Assembly (NCBI GenBank): GCA_004026145.2
Contig: CP034975.1
Location: 25,875,361-25,939,360, forward strand
DNA length: 64,000 bases
Direction of reading: 5' to 3'
Origin: Takifugu bimaculatus
Taxonomy: Eukaryota; Chordata; Actinopteri; Tetraodontiformes; Tetraodontidae
Shown here: in pieces, positions 48,506-64,000 of the stretch
Numbering within the stretch: the first letter of the stretch is position 1
Layout of the letters: the number at the start of each line of letters is the position of its first letter
Notes under the pieces: generated by a model
The model's input: only the letters and a program-made list of their open reading frames with translations
Told to the model about the DNA's origin: nothing
Databases searched by the model: none
Translations under genes and position numbers: made by a program

Positions 48506-49743
48506 TCAGGTATTGCTGCTGCTGTTCTCAGCTGTCATTTTAGAAGAAGCACTGGAAGAGCACACCGAGTCCTTTAACAAGCTCAGCACTCGCCTCTTGT
48601 AGGTCTTAATGGCAAAGAAGTAGAGGAGGGGGTCCAAGCAGCAGTTCAGGTTCATTAATGAGACAGTAATCTGGAGGGAAAGCGGAGCCCGTTGAAAGGC
48701 TGAAAATCAATAAAAATGATGAAAGACCATTCAAAGTTCTTACCTGCAAGGAAACTTTAAAGGCCCTCAGCTCCTCACAGACTGGCTGGTGCTGTATCTT
48801 TCTGGACATGAACTGCATCACATTGAGGTGGTAGGGACTGAAACACACCAGAAAAGTGAAGAGGACCAGCAGGATGATGGTGTTGGCCCTGTGATTCCTT
48901 CTCAGCCGACCCGTGATAGAGTTCTGCTTGGCCGCTGTGTGCAGTTTCAGGTTGATCTTGGCATAGCAGACCGCGATGGTGATGAGCGGACAGCAGAAGG
49001 AGACAGGCAGCAGGCCAGGAGCAGGAGGTAAGGAGTGAAGCGGGACCCCTCGAAGTTGAAGTACTCCATGCAGGTTCGCCTTTGCTGGTGCTCGTAAAGC
49101 GTGCTGCGAAACATTAGCGGGGCTACCTGCAGGCACACCAGAGCCCACACCAGGCAGCACACCCTGCGGACCACCTTAACGCTCCGCAGACACTGCAGCT
49201 GGTGTGGATGCACCATGGCCAGGTAGCGGTCCAAGCTGATGCAAGTCATGAAGCCAATGCCTGATGGAACCATGCAAAGATAAATAAACACATTGAAAGA
49301 CATGAGTTCCAGAGCCACTTATTACTTATTCATTTATTAATTTGCTCCTTTATGAAGGGGCTGTTTGTTCAGGTTTTGATGCATTTGAAACATCTCATTT
49401 TACCTGCGTAGGTATTTGCGAAGAAAAGCAGCATGGTCAGTCTGCACAGAAGGTCACCGAAGGGCCAGTCGAAGTGACGAATGTAGTAGGTAATCCTTGC
49501 AGGAAGCGCCAGGGTGAACAGGGCATCAGACAAGGCCAGATTAAGCAGATAGATGGAGGTGGAGTTGGACTTCTGCTTCCTCTGGCACATTACATAAAGG
49601 ACCAAACTGTTGCCACACAGGCTGATGAGAAAAACAGCTGCATAGAAAATGGGGAAGAGGACCACTGCAACACCTTGGTACACAAACACATCACACGCAG
49701 TCTGGTTGTGTGCAGAGGACGGAGTGACGTTTTCAGCCTCCAT
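48506..49743 (-). CDS. GPR183-like receptor, three coding exons, apparent frameshift
   Basis: This is a rhodopsin-family receptor most like GPR183. Exon 1 (49404-49743) runs MEAENVTPSS to ANTYAG with sequons N5 and N13, N45, D73 and C100. Exon 2 (48744-49260) has IGFMTCISLDRYLAMVHP (DRY 124-126), RRTCMEYFNFEG and CFSPYHLNVMQF. Exon 3 (48506-48670) has VSLMNLNCCLDPLLYFFAIK and the tail to SSSNT. The splice borders fit (GCAG/GTAAAA, CATCAG/GC, CAG/GTAAGA, CCTCCAG/AT). Exon 2 changes frame within TM5 near 49000-49014: its length is one base short (mod 3), with intact receptor sequence in both frames on either side. The gene is either a young pseudogene or carries a sequence error. Human GPR183 and the neighbouring gpr183 are intronless in their coding part. 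Paralogue identity is uncertain. Confidence 0.85.
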
Positions 49744-50291
49744 CGCTCACCTGCGCAACGGCATAAAAACGTCATGAGCTAATCTAAGAGAAGCTGATGA
49801 AACAAACAGTTAGAGCAGGATTTTGAGCAGGCATTTTTGACAGTCTACCGAGGACATGCTCAAAAGAGTGCAGAACAGGCAAGGGAATTCATCGTTTACT
49901 TATTGTACTTACAGAAAATGTCACGTTCAGTCACTGTCAATCTTCCCGACCCAGGTGACTGTGGGTGTTAAGACACGTGAAACCCAGATAAACCCCCATC
50001 ACAGCTCCTCCTCTTCTTTCATGAAACCAGCAGTTCTTCCTCCTGGATTCTAGTTAGATGCTTTTACTACCTTGCACAACAACTACTCTGTCCTGCTGAA
50101 CAAGTGTCCTTCTTATTCAGACGTTATTTACATCTGTGGTGATAACTGAAGACAGTTTTACTAATGATATAAGCAGCAGTTGTTGTTTCAGTAATAACAG
50201 GTCGTTAGTAGACCTAATTTTGTCTCTTCACCTTCCTAGAGGTATGAAAATGATGACTGGACACTGGGGCAGGCCATTTAAGGGGTTTATG

Positions 50292-50305
50292 CTGCCATCT
50301 GCTGT
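50292..50305 (-). promoter_or_regulatory. CTCF-like motif
   Basis: Read on the - strand as ACAGCAGATGGCAG, it has one mismatch (first base) to the CTCF core. Confidence 0.35.
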
Positions 50306-52086
50306 CCATAATATATTTTGCATGTGGTCAGTCAGTGTGTTTCATTTATTTAATATACCGGTATTTATTTGGCGCCAACCTCAGTAAAGGTGTGTCGTTG
50401 CTGCAGTTATTTGCAGATCTGCTGTCATGAAGGCTGTCTTGAGAAAGGTTAGATCAACTGATACAGCTCGGGGACTTTACATTACGTTTCTGCCTGAGGT
50501 TTCTCAACTATGCTCTTTGTGGCACACAAGTCTCGAGTGGAGCTGATGTAAGATAGAGGAGGAAGCTGCGCTGGTGCTGGTGTCAAACTGTCAAAATCTT
50601 GTGATGTGTGAATGAATCTCTATGGCACCAGAAGATGTAACATACACACACCGAAGTGAAAACCAAACTGAAAAAAACCCAAAACGCACGTTGATACATT
50701 CTGAGAATAGTTATTAAGGGAAAACACCAAATGTGGCAACGCAGCTCTTTTCAGCACACCAGGCAGTGGCACATGCTGTTCAGGAAACCAAATTTATTTC
50801 ACTTAATGCCACTTGTGAAAGGAAAACAAGCTGGCGTTTAACAAATGTGTTTAGAAAAGGCTGCGCTTGCATTTGTAATGATACATTAAAGCAGTCATGA
50901 CACACCCAGAGGGACAGTAAAGTGCCCAAACTAGGAGTAAAATTGGAAGCACGCTACAGTGTCACCCACTAAAATTTCTGAAGCTGGCATAATTGAAATG
51001 GATGGCTGCTGGATGGGCAAAAGGTCACTAATTGTCACCAGTCAAATGTGGTTATAGTACAACTCACTTAGGTCACAATGAGACCTTCATGTAGACACTG
51101 TCACCAGCAGGTTAGGGGCCTGCTGCACTTCAGCCTATATTTCATGCTCCATTAATTTACAGTGCAGCGTCAAATGTCTCACATCATCTAAACGGCACGC
51201 TGGAAACAGACCAGACACTCGTTTGTCCAGCGCTCACAGGGTGTCCAGAGGGTCATTTGGTGTTAAAACAGTAGCATAGTTGAATGTCACAGACAATTGT
51301 GGAAAAAAAAGAAAAGATAATTAATAATGCAATTCAATACTAGAAACTGGCTTGCTTATTTCTGGACTAATCTTACTATCTCAAAGTTAATATTTGATTG
51401 TAAATGAAAACGTCAACTTAAAGTTCTACGCTGCACATTTTCATAGTATCTTTTTTCACACCAAAATGATGAAAGCGGTTCCACGCCCGGCCGTTTGGTG
51501 TATTCGCAGTTTCCTGGGTTGATGGGTGTGTGACATGAAAGGTCTTAGGAAATCGAAAGTGACGACCCAGCATGGAACACGCATGGAAGTCACTTCTCAG
51601 AAATGTGACCTTTTTCTGGTTGTTAAGTCAGGGGAGGGATACAAAGGGGTGGGAGGAGGGGGAACAAACTGATTTGAAGAGAATTATATGATAATCTGTG
51701 TTGCAACTGCAGCCGATGAAAGAAGACTCCAGAAGTCATATCGTTTTAAAGGCACCTTGTGGTGCTGGAGTAACAGTGGTCTGTTGGTGAGGTAAACTTG
51801 AAATGACTTCTGGTGTTCATGACATGTGTGGTGCGACCAGTGTGGTTCCACAAATGGTGCCTAAACAAATTTGTTGTGTTTTTTTTTTACTGCCAAAGAG
51901 AATTTTGTAGAAAAATTATCCTACTCGGTTCTAATTTGCCCAGTATTTAGTGTCTCCAGACTGGTTGTTGTCAAAAACTCTAAAAGCTGCAGCCATATAT
52001 TGCAGATGTTCGAATTTTCTCAAGATTAAAATAAATAATTTTTGCCTGTGGAGAAAAAAAAGTATATAATATGGAAAATTGTACGA

Positions 52087-52100
52087 CCGCTAGAGGGCGC
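52087..52100 (+). promoter_or_regulatory. CTCF-like motif
   Basis: CCGCTAGAGGGCGC fits the vertebrate CTCF core (CCASYAGRKGGCRS) at all positions except the third. It is placed just right of the receptor cluster. Confidence 0.4.
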
Positions 52101-55100
52101 TCAATCACTGCAGTTGAGAGAAGGAACGATGTTCCTCAGTGCGTTTGATCGGGTCTGAATTTAAGGTCCTTTTGTGTTGTGTTACACATCTCTGTAATCC
52201 ATCACTCAGAATGTCTTCAATTTTATTCAATGTTAAAAAAAAAAACAACACAAACTAGGTTGTGTTTACCACATGCACACACACACATCTCTCTGTGTGT
52301 ATTTGTGTATATAAGGAGACTGCTGGACATACCGCAGGGGGACTCCTGCAATGTCAGGGGCCTCATGTGGCTCGTGTCTGTTCTCATCATCACCATCTCC
52401 CCCACTGTCCCACTCGGGCCCTGCTCCCCTGCTCCACCACAGTGCTCGCGTGAACACCCTCCGTTCACACTTTGCTTCACGCTTGTCACCTTTGCCACTG
52501 ATGAGCTATTTGTTGAGATTTATTTTGCACCACACAGACTAAACCAGATTCTATTCATGTTTGTATTATTTTACAGGGAAATAGTTTTTTTTTTTTTCTG
52601 ACTAATGTTGAATAGGTTTGATGGGTTTAAATGCTGAAGAATGCCCACAATGGTTTTCACTCACGTCCCTCTTAATACAACATGTCACATTGTTGACACT
52701 GTAGCTGGTTGTGAAAAACACACACCAGCTCATTGTGCCTTGTGTCCTTTTGACTTCACACCCATGAACACGCTGTGAATTCCACCTTTCTGCCACATTT
52801 AAGAGAATCGTGGCACAGACGCTCATCAGTTTAATGGGCTCATCACACAGATGGTCATCTCTGACTGGTCCGCATCCACTAAGGATTCAGTGTTTTCACA
52901 TCAGAAAGTTCAGTGCCTTTCAGTGTGGTCTGCTCATCGCATCTTGGCATTTTTTAAATACAAAAAAAAACACCTTTGTATTCTACACAAACCAGGTAAG
53001 TATATAAAGCAACAGCGCCCCCCGCCAAAAAAAAAAAAATCTAGCCAGTTTTTCAAATTTATTTGATAAATGGTGCATATCTTTATTTTATATCTAAATA
53101 CACTCCAACAGACCTCACAGATATAAAACATAGGCCTTTTTCTCAGCACGATTCCCTCATCCATGTGACCACATTGTCACCAAGATATGAAGGACATTGG
53201 GTCGGTGAGAGATCAGGAAAGCAGCTGGGAAAGATTTGGAAAGTTTGCAAGTGTCATTTAAGCCACCGTCAACAGAAGCTGTGACAGCAGTGCAAAGAGG
53301 ATAAACATGTGATGGGAGTAGGGGTGGTGCATGTCAGTACATCCAGGAGCTGATGGTTAGGCTTATTAGGAATGAGCTTTGTTTATATGGTTCACAGTTA
53401 TTGTAATTGTTTTAGAGTTTGACATATTTATACATAATAACCACGTGGGCAGTATTAATATAATAGGAAGCTATACACGATGCTGTATGAAACAGTGGGT
53501 CAACAGAACCACAGACACAGAATCTTCTGCTTGACCAGACCGCTGTGCTCACTCTTCCCTACCACTGATGTTACCCAAACATATACATATTAGTCTTAAA
53601 CAAAGCCTCTACTCATGTACAGCCGGTGTGTCAGGCCATGTTTAAAGACGTGGCTTTGTTCTGTGATCCGTGTCGTGGCAGGTTTTTCAGGTCATCTGAG
53701 ACTACGTGCATATTTTGGATGTCGTCTCGGCTGTTATATTATTGTTTTATTCACAGGGCATGGACTAATTATTTCAACAGCTCTCTTTGGGGAGCAGACT
53801 GACAGTTGCCATCATTGGAGTGATCAGTGTGTTTCTCTGACTCGGCTGAGGCTACTTGATGTATATTAACAATAATTGGTGCCACCGCCACAATGATGTT
53901 TAGTAAACCTTTGTGCTATTTTCCAGACGGATGCCCACAAGGAATGTATGAGGAGTACCCAGTCTTCAGAGACGCCTTAAGAGGCAGGACAGATGGGAAA
54001 ACTGTCGTCCCGTGTAGATCAGTGACACCATGACCTAATCATCATCATCCTCATCATCATCAGGTATGGATGTACAGTCTTCCTTCTTGTCTCTTCAGAT
54101 CAACAGAATAAACCACATCTAACACTCCAGTTCTGAAAATTTTAAAAAAAGAGAATGAAGTCAGTAAAACAGAACCAGTGCAGCTTTAGTGAACTTAAAC
54201 TGACCACCCGAAATGCAAAAAAGAAGGAAAAAGGTATCGTTGGTGAAAAAAAACAACAGAAAGCTTCCACCAAATTCAAATAAATGTGCGAAATCTTGAC
54301 ATTAAAATATACACTTTTCTGTGTTTTTCGGTGTCCGAGCAGTGTTTTTTGCACCCTTTGGGTGAAAAATCGGAACTCTCCACGTGTGTGTTTGGTTTGG
54401 TGTGGTGCTACACGCTACTGTACTTTGTCAGGTCCCTGTTAAGCAGTCAGCCAGCACTGGCTGGTGCAGCGAGGCGGAGGTGTCGCTGGTTCCAGCATCT
54501 AGCGGTGACTCCAGCAGGTTCGGAGTCTGCCAGTTTCCACAAGTGAATGAGAGGCAGATGTGCGATGACAGCACTGTGCTCATTAGGCTGAATCAGTGTC
54601 ACGCTGTGACAAGCGGCTAACTTGAGGCATCTCTCGTCACTCCTTACTTAATCCGTTCAGCCAAAACTAGCTCCTTCTCTCAGAAGTCTCTTCGGACCAT
54701 TGTTGTAGCGCGTCTTATTTTAATTTATCTCAGGTGACTCGAGTGGTCTTCAGTCAAGCTTCCTGCATATGTACAGATTCCAGCCGCCATCCCTTTGATC
54801 TCACTGGTCTGCCACTGGTCTGTCGCTGCTCCACAATCCCAGCTGTGCAGTCAGTCCTGGCGCTTCAGGGCCTCCGTCCCTGGGCTGAAGTTGTGATATC
54901 TATTTCAGTCCACCAGCGACCAGACAGCCACCTCTCTGGCTCCAGAGCATTCCATGTCCAGCCATTACTGATGGTCACACTCTGCTCATATGCTTTAGCA
55001 TCTCCTGTGTCCAAACTGCTTAGCATCTGACGAGTCCCTCTGAGCCATTAGGGCCAGTTTGCAATTATAGATGTGTGGCTGCTGGACACAGAAACAGATG

Positions 55101-56900
55101 TGCTTTGATCTATTTATGGTAGGGTGGAGGAGGGTGGGGGTCATTGCAGCTTACTGCCATGCATGGGTCAGCTCACGCACCTCTGACACATCCTTGTCTT
55201 TCAGTTCACTTGACACGCACTCCTGCTTTTCAGCCAGTCATTAAAGTGTAACGCTGAATGGGAAACCAACACCATGTATGATATATTCACCCATGAGATT
55301 ATAATATAGCGGATATCTGTTAATGTGAAGTGAGTATGTTTCCTTCTTTTAGACCACTTGTGCTCAACACAGTATTTAACTCCGTGTGGAGGTGAAATAT
55401 TATTATGTAGAGATTTGAACCAACCTGTGCCGTTGAATAACAACAAACCAAGTTAGGCCCCATCTGTTTACCACCATAATGTCCAAAGGGCAAAATAGTT
55501 ACTGTCGGGGTACATTTTCGACACCTTGTCTCCTTTTTTCGCAACTCCACTTGGAGTGCTTTGGGTAGTGAAAAATGGAAAACAAATGTTCCGTCAACAG
55601 CTTTCTTATGCCCAGGGTGTGCGAGTATTTATATCGTAAAGGTGCCAACACACTCTGCTTTTACAGGCTGACCATTGCTGGGGGGGTGGGGGGGGGGGTG
55701 AATGAGCGGGGTTTCCCTTTGAGCCCATGTATGTATCAAGTGTATCTAGAGCTGCAGTATTTCACTTTGGATTTTATCTTATTTGTACAATCCAGTAGCT
55801 CAATAATCTTAGTAATATTTCCTTATCCAGCCATTTTTTTCTTCTCCTTGTCAGTTGTCTCATTGTCACCGCTTTGGTTGTATTAAAAATTCACGGGCCA
55901 CTTGTGTGGCATTTAGTGCTCGTCTCCAGTGCACTGCGAGCCTGTGCTAACTAGTCAGTTGTGACCACTTTTCACAGCAGCAGCAATGCCCAGGGCAAAA
56001 TATGATTTCATAATGGTGTCAGTTCCATGTCTGATGGGAAGATGGTAATAATTCAACCACCAGTATGAATAATGAATGAACTCATATCATTTCATAAATC
56101 AGAGGGGACACAGCGCAGTAGTAAACAGGCGTGTGCTGGGTTTCCACTGTAAAAACAGAGCTCAGCGTGTTATATTACAATTGCTGTGGCAGTGTTGCGC
56201 CTATACTGTATGGTATAGGCAACAGCGGGTTATGGAACAGCACTGTAACATCACAGATGTGCATTCAACAGTGCACAGAGGGAGTCCAACATCGACATTG
56301 TGCTGGAAGTGGGTCTGTCCTGAGCTGAACCTTGTGTACACAGCTTTAGTTCCTCTCTGATGTGGGTGTTTCGCCGTCTGCCAGTGTCACGTTGTGAGGC
56401 CACCGTCCCGCTGCGTTTGTTCCACGTCAGACTGCTGAGAGGAGCAGAGTACTATAGCGTTCATTCACGAGCCTACGTTTAGCAAACACGGTCGTTAAAG
56501 TAATTCAATCAGGATTTTTGTCATTTTCCCTTAAAAAACAAATTAAAGAATGTCAAATCTTTAGTTCATTTCAAAGGCAACAAAACATGAGTAGTAACTG
56601 AAACATTACCTGCACACATGAGCTCTCCAGCAAAATAATAAATAATAAAATGTGCAAGAGGTAAATATTGCTCAGGTCTGGCCAGACCTGCTCATTAATT
56701 CAGTTAAATGAAGTGAGAGAAGGGGGGAATCGGAGTGAACCCAACAGGAAAAAAAATCCTTTAAAGTATTTCCTGTGATTTGTGTAACATGCCAAAAAAA
56801 CAGAACCTCTTCATAAAACTTGGTGCTCTTTTCTTCCACTGAAAGGTAACTCATCCAGTGTTTCTGACTGCAATTTATGGCTGTTTCCATTCTCTTACAT

Positions 56901-60553
<3,653 letters not shown>

Positions 60554-60954
60554 TTAAAGAGACCTTCAGCCAGGGGGCTGACATTTGGTGCATATCCCCT
60601 GCTGACTTAATCATGGCAAATATTGCGTGTCATTTTTACACCACTCTTGGACCTGGCTGATGGTAGTAGTAGTAATTCACCACTGCTGTGAGAGAGAACT
60701 CCTAGGGTGAGGTGCCTTGTGCTCAAATGTTGCCTTCCTTCAAATCTTTTCTGTTGTTTTCTACATCCTTCTACTGTTTGATAAAAAAAAAGACATAAAA
60801 GAAACGTTAGTGAGTTGAAAAACACGTAATCTTACACCACAATATGTAGCAAGTCACTTTGCTGCTTATATTTATTTTTAAATGACATTGTTCAGTAGCC
60901 GATTTAAGTTTCCTCCATAATTCACTGTTTACCTTCCCATGTGGCTACGGGTGG

Positions 60955-61056
60955 CTCAGGCCCCGCCCCTTTCTTCCCTTTAACCAATCACAAATGTGGT
61001 CCGCGGCGCGGGGAGCCAATTGCTGCTTCAGCTTTTTACACGTCATCGTCACAAAC
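60955..61056 (+). promoter_or_regulatory. TATA-less promoter of the gene starting at 61057
   Basis: A GC box (CCCCGCCCC at 60961-60969), a CCAAT box (AACCAATCA at 60982-60990), a CpG-rich stretch (GGTCCGCGGCGCGGGG), a second CCAAT (61016-61020) and an ACGTCATC ATF/CRE-like site near 61040 lie in the 100 bases before the ATG. This is a typical housekeeping-type promoter. Confidence 0.7.
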
Positions 61057-64000
61057 ATGGCGGCGCACATAACGAAGGCAGGAAAATTACTAATTCCACT
61101 GTAAGTCAATTTATCTCTTTATCAAGGCTTCTCCCGCGAGTGTTCTGTGTTTTGTATAAAAGAAGGCGTCAAAGCATTGACACCGTGTATAAAATCCCCT
61201 TGATTTACTGCCATTTTTCATGTCATCGACAGGGTCTAACTGACAGTTATTTATTGCAATCTAATTTGACATTTGTTTTACAAAGACTGATTTCCATCGT
61301 CAAAACAAACAACTAAAACTACGCAAAGCTACATTAATTTTATGTGCACCGAGATCCTTCCTGCTTGTAGTCGTCTTGATAAACGATAAATGGAGTAATT
61401 CTTTCTAGTCACCTGGATAACCTCTACTGGTTTGTATGACCAAGCAGCTATTTGCTTAAACTCTGGCGCACATTGAAATACTCACAATGTCAAAGCTCCA
61501 ACGTTTCTCATCTACTTTATTTATTTAGCACATTCGGTGCCTTTTGCAATATTTCATATATTAGTGTAAATGTTGCTCATACATTTAAATGCAAAGTGTG
61601 AAGTTCACCTGGCAGCTTCTAAACTTTTGGCCAGATGGGGAAATTAAGTCACTAGAGTTGTCGGGTTTTAAGGATTTCTTTTATTATAATGACATTTAGC
61701 TGCTATTGTTTCAGTCAAGCGGGTGAAGGTATGGTGAAGGACCAGGGTTTTCTTTCCATATGATTTTTTTATATTCCTGAGATGGTGAGCAGATTCCAAA
61801 ATGGACATTACCAGGTTTCATTGGGCTTTAACTGTAAGTTTGATTTTACAGTGTCTCACAGTGAATTGTTCCACCATAGGGTTAGATAAAAAATTAATGG
61901 GACACGAAGCATAACACATTAAAGATAACTGGACAAAATAACATATTAAGTGATTGGAGAGTTAAGCTGATGACCTCAGTTGAAGGCAGGCTGGCACCCA
62001 CTAAGTCATCTAATTTAAACTAATTAACGAATGAATGATTCGCATCTACTTACTACTTGCTTGTTTAAAATGTTCCATTTACTGGTTTGGATAAGAGGAA
62101 ATGGACAGAAAAAGAAGAGTTGGTATATTCCATGAAGCATGCTATATTGTTGCGAGATCTGGCTCTACCTTAAGGTCACAAATCTGATGATCCTGCCAAA
62201 TTTGACAGTTGCTCATCACATGAGTGTGTTCCTGAATGTGGTACATTTTTTCCCAGTTCATATTCTCAGTCAACCTTTCTTTGTAGTCTTCTTAATTTAA
62301 CATATTGGATGTTTTAATGCCAGTATTAGCTATGCTCAAATACAGCTTTAACATATTTGTAATTGGAATCAAGTGTATGGTTTATGTTTCTGGGAAGCTG
62401 TAACTGTCCTCTATGGGTAAATAGAGCCTTTAAGATGGATAGCCTAAGAGAGGAATGCAAGCTTGTTTTATTGACAGCCTAGAGCCTTCGTCTTGGCGTT
62501 GGCGGCAGACTGCTCTTTGTCACAAACACCCTCGTGTCAAAGATGCAACAGCATCCTGGAGGAAGCATTGACTGCCGCTATGAAGTCGACAAGTGATGAA
62601 AGTAGCCTAGAGGTTGTCAATTAAGAGAGCCAAGGCCTGGTCCTTATAAGTTAATGGGCAGTTTCCTCTCTCAGGGCCTGCTAAGGCTTTACAGCACAGC
62701 TTATAAAAAAAACCCAAGTGTAATGCACCCCATAACGTTTTCAATTAAGATAAAGGACATAAAGCAGTGCAGAGACTTGGCAGCCTTCTAAAATGTGGTA
62801 TTTGGCATAAATTGAGAAGGGAATTTTCAATTGGCCCAGTTGTGTTAAAACAGCAGCCACTGTGCTGGATTTTATTTTGATGGCACTTCATGCTGACTGG
62901 AAGCATTACAGGCTTCCTGGTGTCTTTCCATTACCAGCTCCTTCAGCTTGGTCATGAGGATGCGCAGTCTGAAGTTTTAAAGTCCTTCTCAGTCATAAAA
63001 GATTTTAGAGACGTCGTTACAATTTCAGTATAAGACAAAACGGATAATTGAATGTAATACAATTAATTAAAATAAAATAGGTCTGAGCTGATGTAGTTAG
63101 TGTGACTACGCGGTAAATCATTTACATTCTGTGCCGTTGAAGGGAAGAAAATGCTTTTAGGCAAAGAAAATCCTATAAATCAACTGGTCCCTTTGTGCGG
63201 CCGAGCTGGCTTTGGCTTCCGGGAGAAAAATAAATGAGTGTTAAATAAACACCAATGTGTTGACACCTCATTTCCTCATTGATTGGTGGTGGAAGCTCGG
63301 CTTGAGGTGTGTGGCCATAATCCAATCAAGCAAGAAAACAACCATGTTGACTGTGTAACCAAATTCTTAAACTGGGATAGAAAGCAGCTTTCAGTACATT
63401 TATTCCCTCATTTGTAGTGTGTTTAACCTATGTTGCAAAGTTTGTCCATGGCCATTGTTTCTGGATTGAATGACAGGTGCTATATAAATTTAAACTATTA
63501 TTTTTATCACCGTCATAATTATTGTTCTTTCAATGAAATACGGGATAACTTTTTAACGTCACCACTTTATTCATTTTGATTTTCCAGCTAATATTAAACA
63601 AGAAAACATAGTAAAGTTGGCCCGCTGGTGGCGTTTCTCTGAGACTTTCTGCACTTTGAGCCGGAGTAATTCAATAAGACACTGCTGATCCCGTCACTCA
63701 TGTCTTTGAAATGTGTTACGGAGCTTTAAGTAACACGTGTTGCCATGTGAAAACAAAGTTGTGGTGACTGGTGTGGCGACCAGCTGCGTAAACACGGCCG
63801 AAGCCGCCGTGTGAAATGACAGAAGAGAAGCCTACACTTGTTCCAGCTCTCATCAAGGTGGATCCATGGAGCCACCAGATGGATACGTTACCCCCCAAAA
63901 AAAGTAACCCAAACAAGTTCCTTCACTCCGAACCCGAGGCCTTTGATCAGTGACACATCTTTGCTTTCAGAGTAAGATTTCTTTGGACCCCGGCGCTCTC
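61057..64000 (+). CDS. 5' end of a gene with a mitochondrial-type N-terminus (partial)
   Basis: Exon 1 coding (61057-61100) reads MAAHITKAGKLLIP and ends CT/GTAAGT in phase 2. A good acceptor (TTTGCTTTCAG) precedes 63971, and joining gives L-VRFLWTPAL before the window ends. The N-terminus is short, basic and hydrophobic without acidic residues, fitting a mitochondrial presequence. The ATG sits in AAACATGGCGGC, a YY1/TISU context often found in genes with very short 5' UTRs. In human the block GPR18-GPR183 is followed by CLYBL and PCCA on the opposite strand, both mitochondrial enzymes, so these are the candidates. The visible protein is too short to decide. The second exon is the less certain part. 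Confidence 0.6.
61101..63970 (+). other. First intron of the 61057 gene
   Basis: About 2.9 kb without coding exons. The stretch 62420-62990 is unique, repeat-poor and CpG-poor and is a candidate conserved non-coding element. The rest is A/T-rich unique DNA. Confidence 0.45.

Larger units (their letters stand above)
49744..56900. other. Intergenic region right of the receptor cluster
   Basis: No supportable coding exon. A possible acceptor (TTGCGCAG) 7 bases before the gpr183-like ATG suggests its 5' UTR exon lies just to the right of 49750. CTCF-like motifs occur at 50292-50305 (- strand) and 52087-52100 (+ strand). Short T, A and G runs are common. Confidence 0.45.

Overview
The window is vertebrate genomic DNA and most probably teleost. 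Exons are short and widely spaced with GT-AG borders, several introns are under 150 bases, there are many long CA/GT microsatellites, and vertebrate-only receptor families are present. No bacterial operons, CRISPR arrays or complete mobile elements were seen. Placement as a teleost, perhaps a percomorph, is an inference from compactness and protein divergence.

Region 1 (1-23.4 kb, + strand) is the 3' half of a dachshund gene, dach1. Eight coding exons encode the last 330 residues, including the C-terminal coiled-coil Dachbox-C. The Ski/Sno-type Dachbox-N lies upstream of the window. The introns are much larger than the exons and look rich in candidate regulatory sequence. The 3' UTR runs to about 23.4 kb with two AATAAA signals.

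Region 2 (23.4-33.7 kb) has no recognisable gene. It holds microsatellites, a CpG-dense patch near 24.6 kb and CTCF-like motifs.

Region 3 (33.7-49.8 kb, - strand) is a cluster of rhodopsin-family receptors of leukocyte type. It contains gpr18, gpr183 (EBI2), a 5' fragment of gpr183 copied about 3.4 kb away and bracketed by perfect 93-base direct repeats, and a third, gpr183-like receptor. The third receptor has its coding region split into three exons and shows one apparent frameshift in TM5. The stretch from 41 to 46.6 kb carries several other local duplications.

Region 4 (49.8-61 kb) has no recognisable coding exon. Its right part, about 56.9-60.3 kb, is mostly unique A/T-rich DNA resembling vertebrate conserved non-coding sequence.

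Region 5 (61 kb to the end, + strand) starts a new gene. It has a GC-box/CCAAT promoter, a start codon in a YY1/TISU context, a 44-base first coding exon and a probable second exon cut by the window end. The N-terminus looks like a mitochondrial presequence. Human gene order (GPR18, GPR183, then CLYBL and PCCA on the opposite strand) makes clybl or pcca candidates, but the protein seen is too short to name.

The dach1 gene (nuclear transcription cofactor) and the receptor cluster (oxysterol and lipid guided immune-cell positioning) have no obvious functional link. The most notable features are the recent gpr183 partial duplication, the frameshifted split receptor and the junction of dach1 with the gpr18/gpr183 block without UBAC2.
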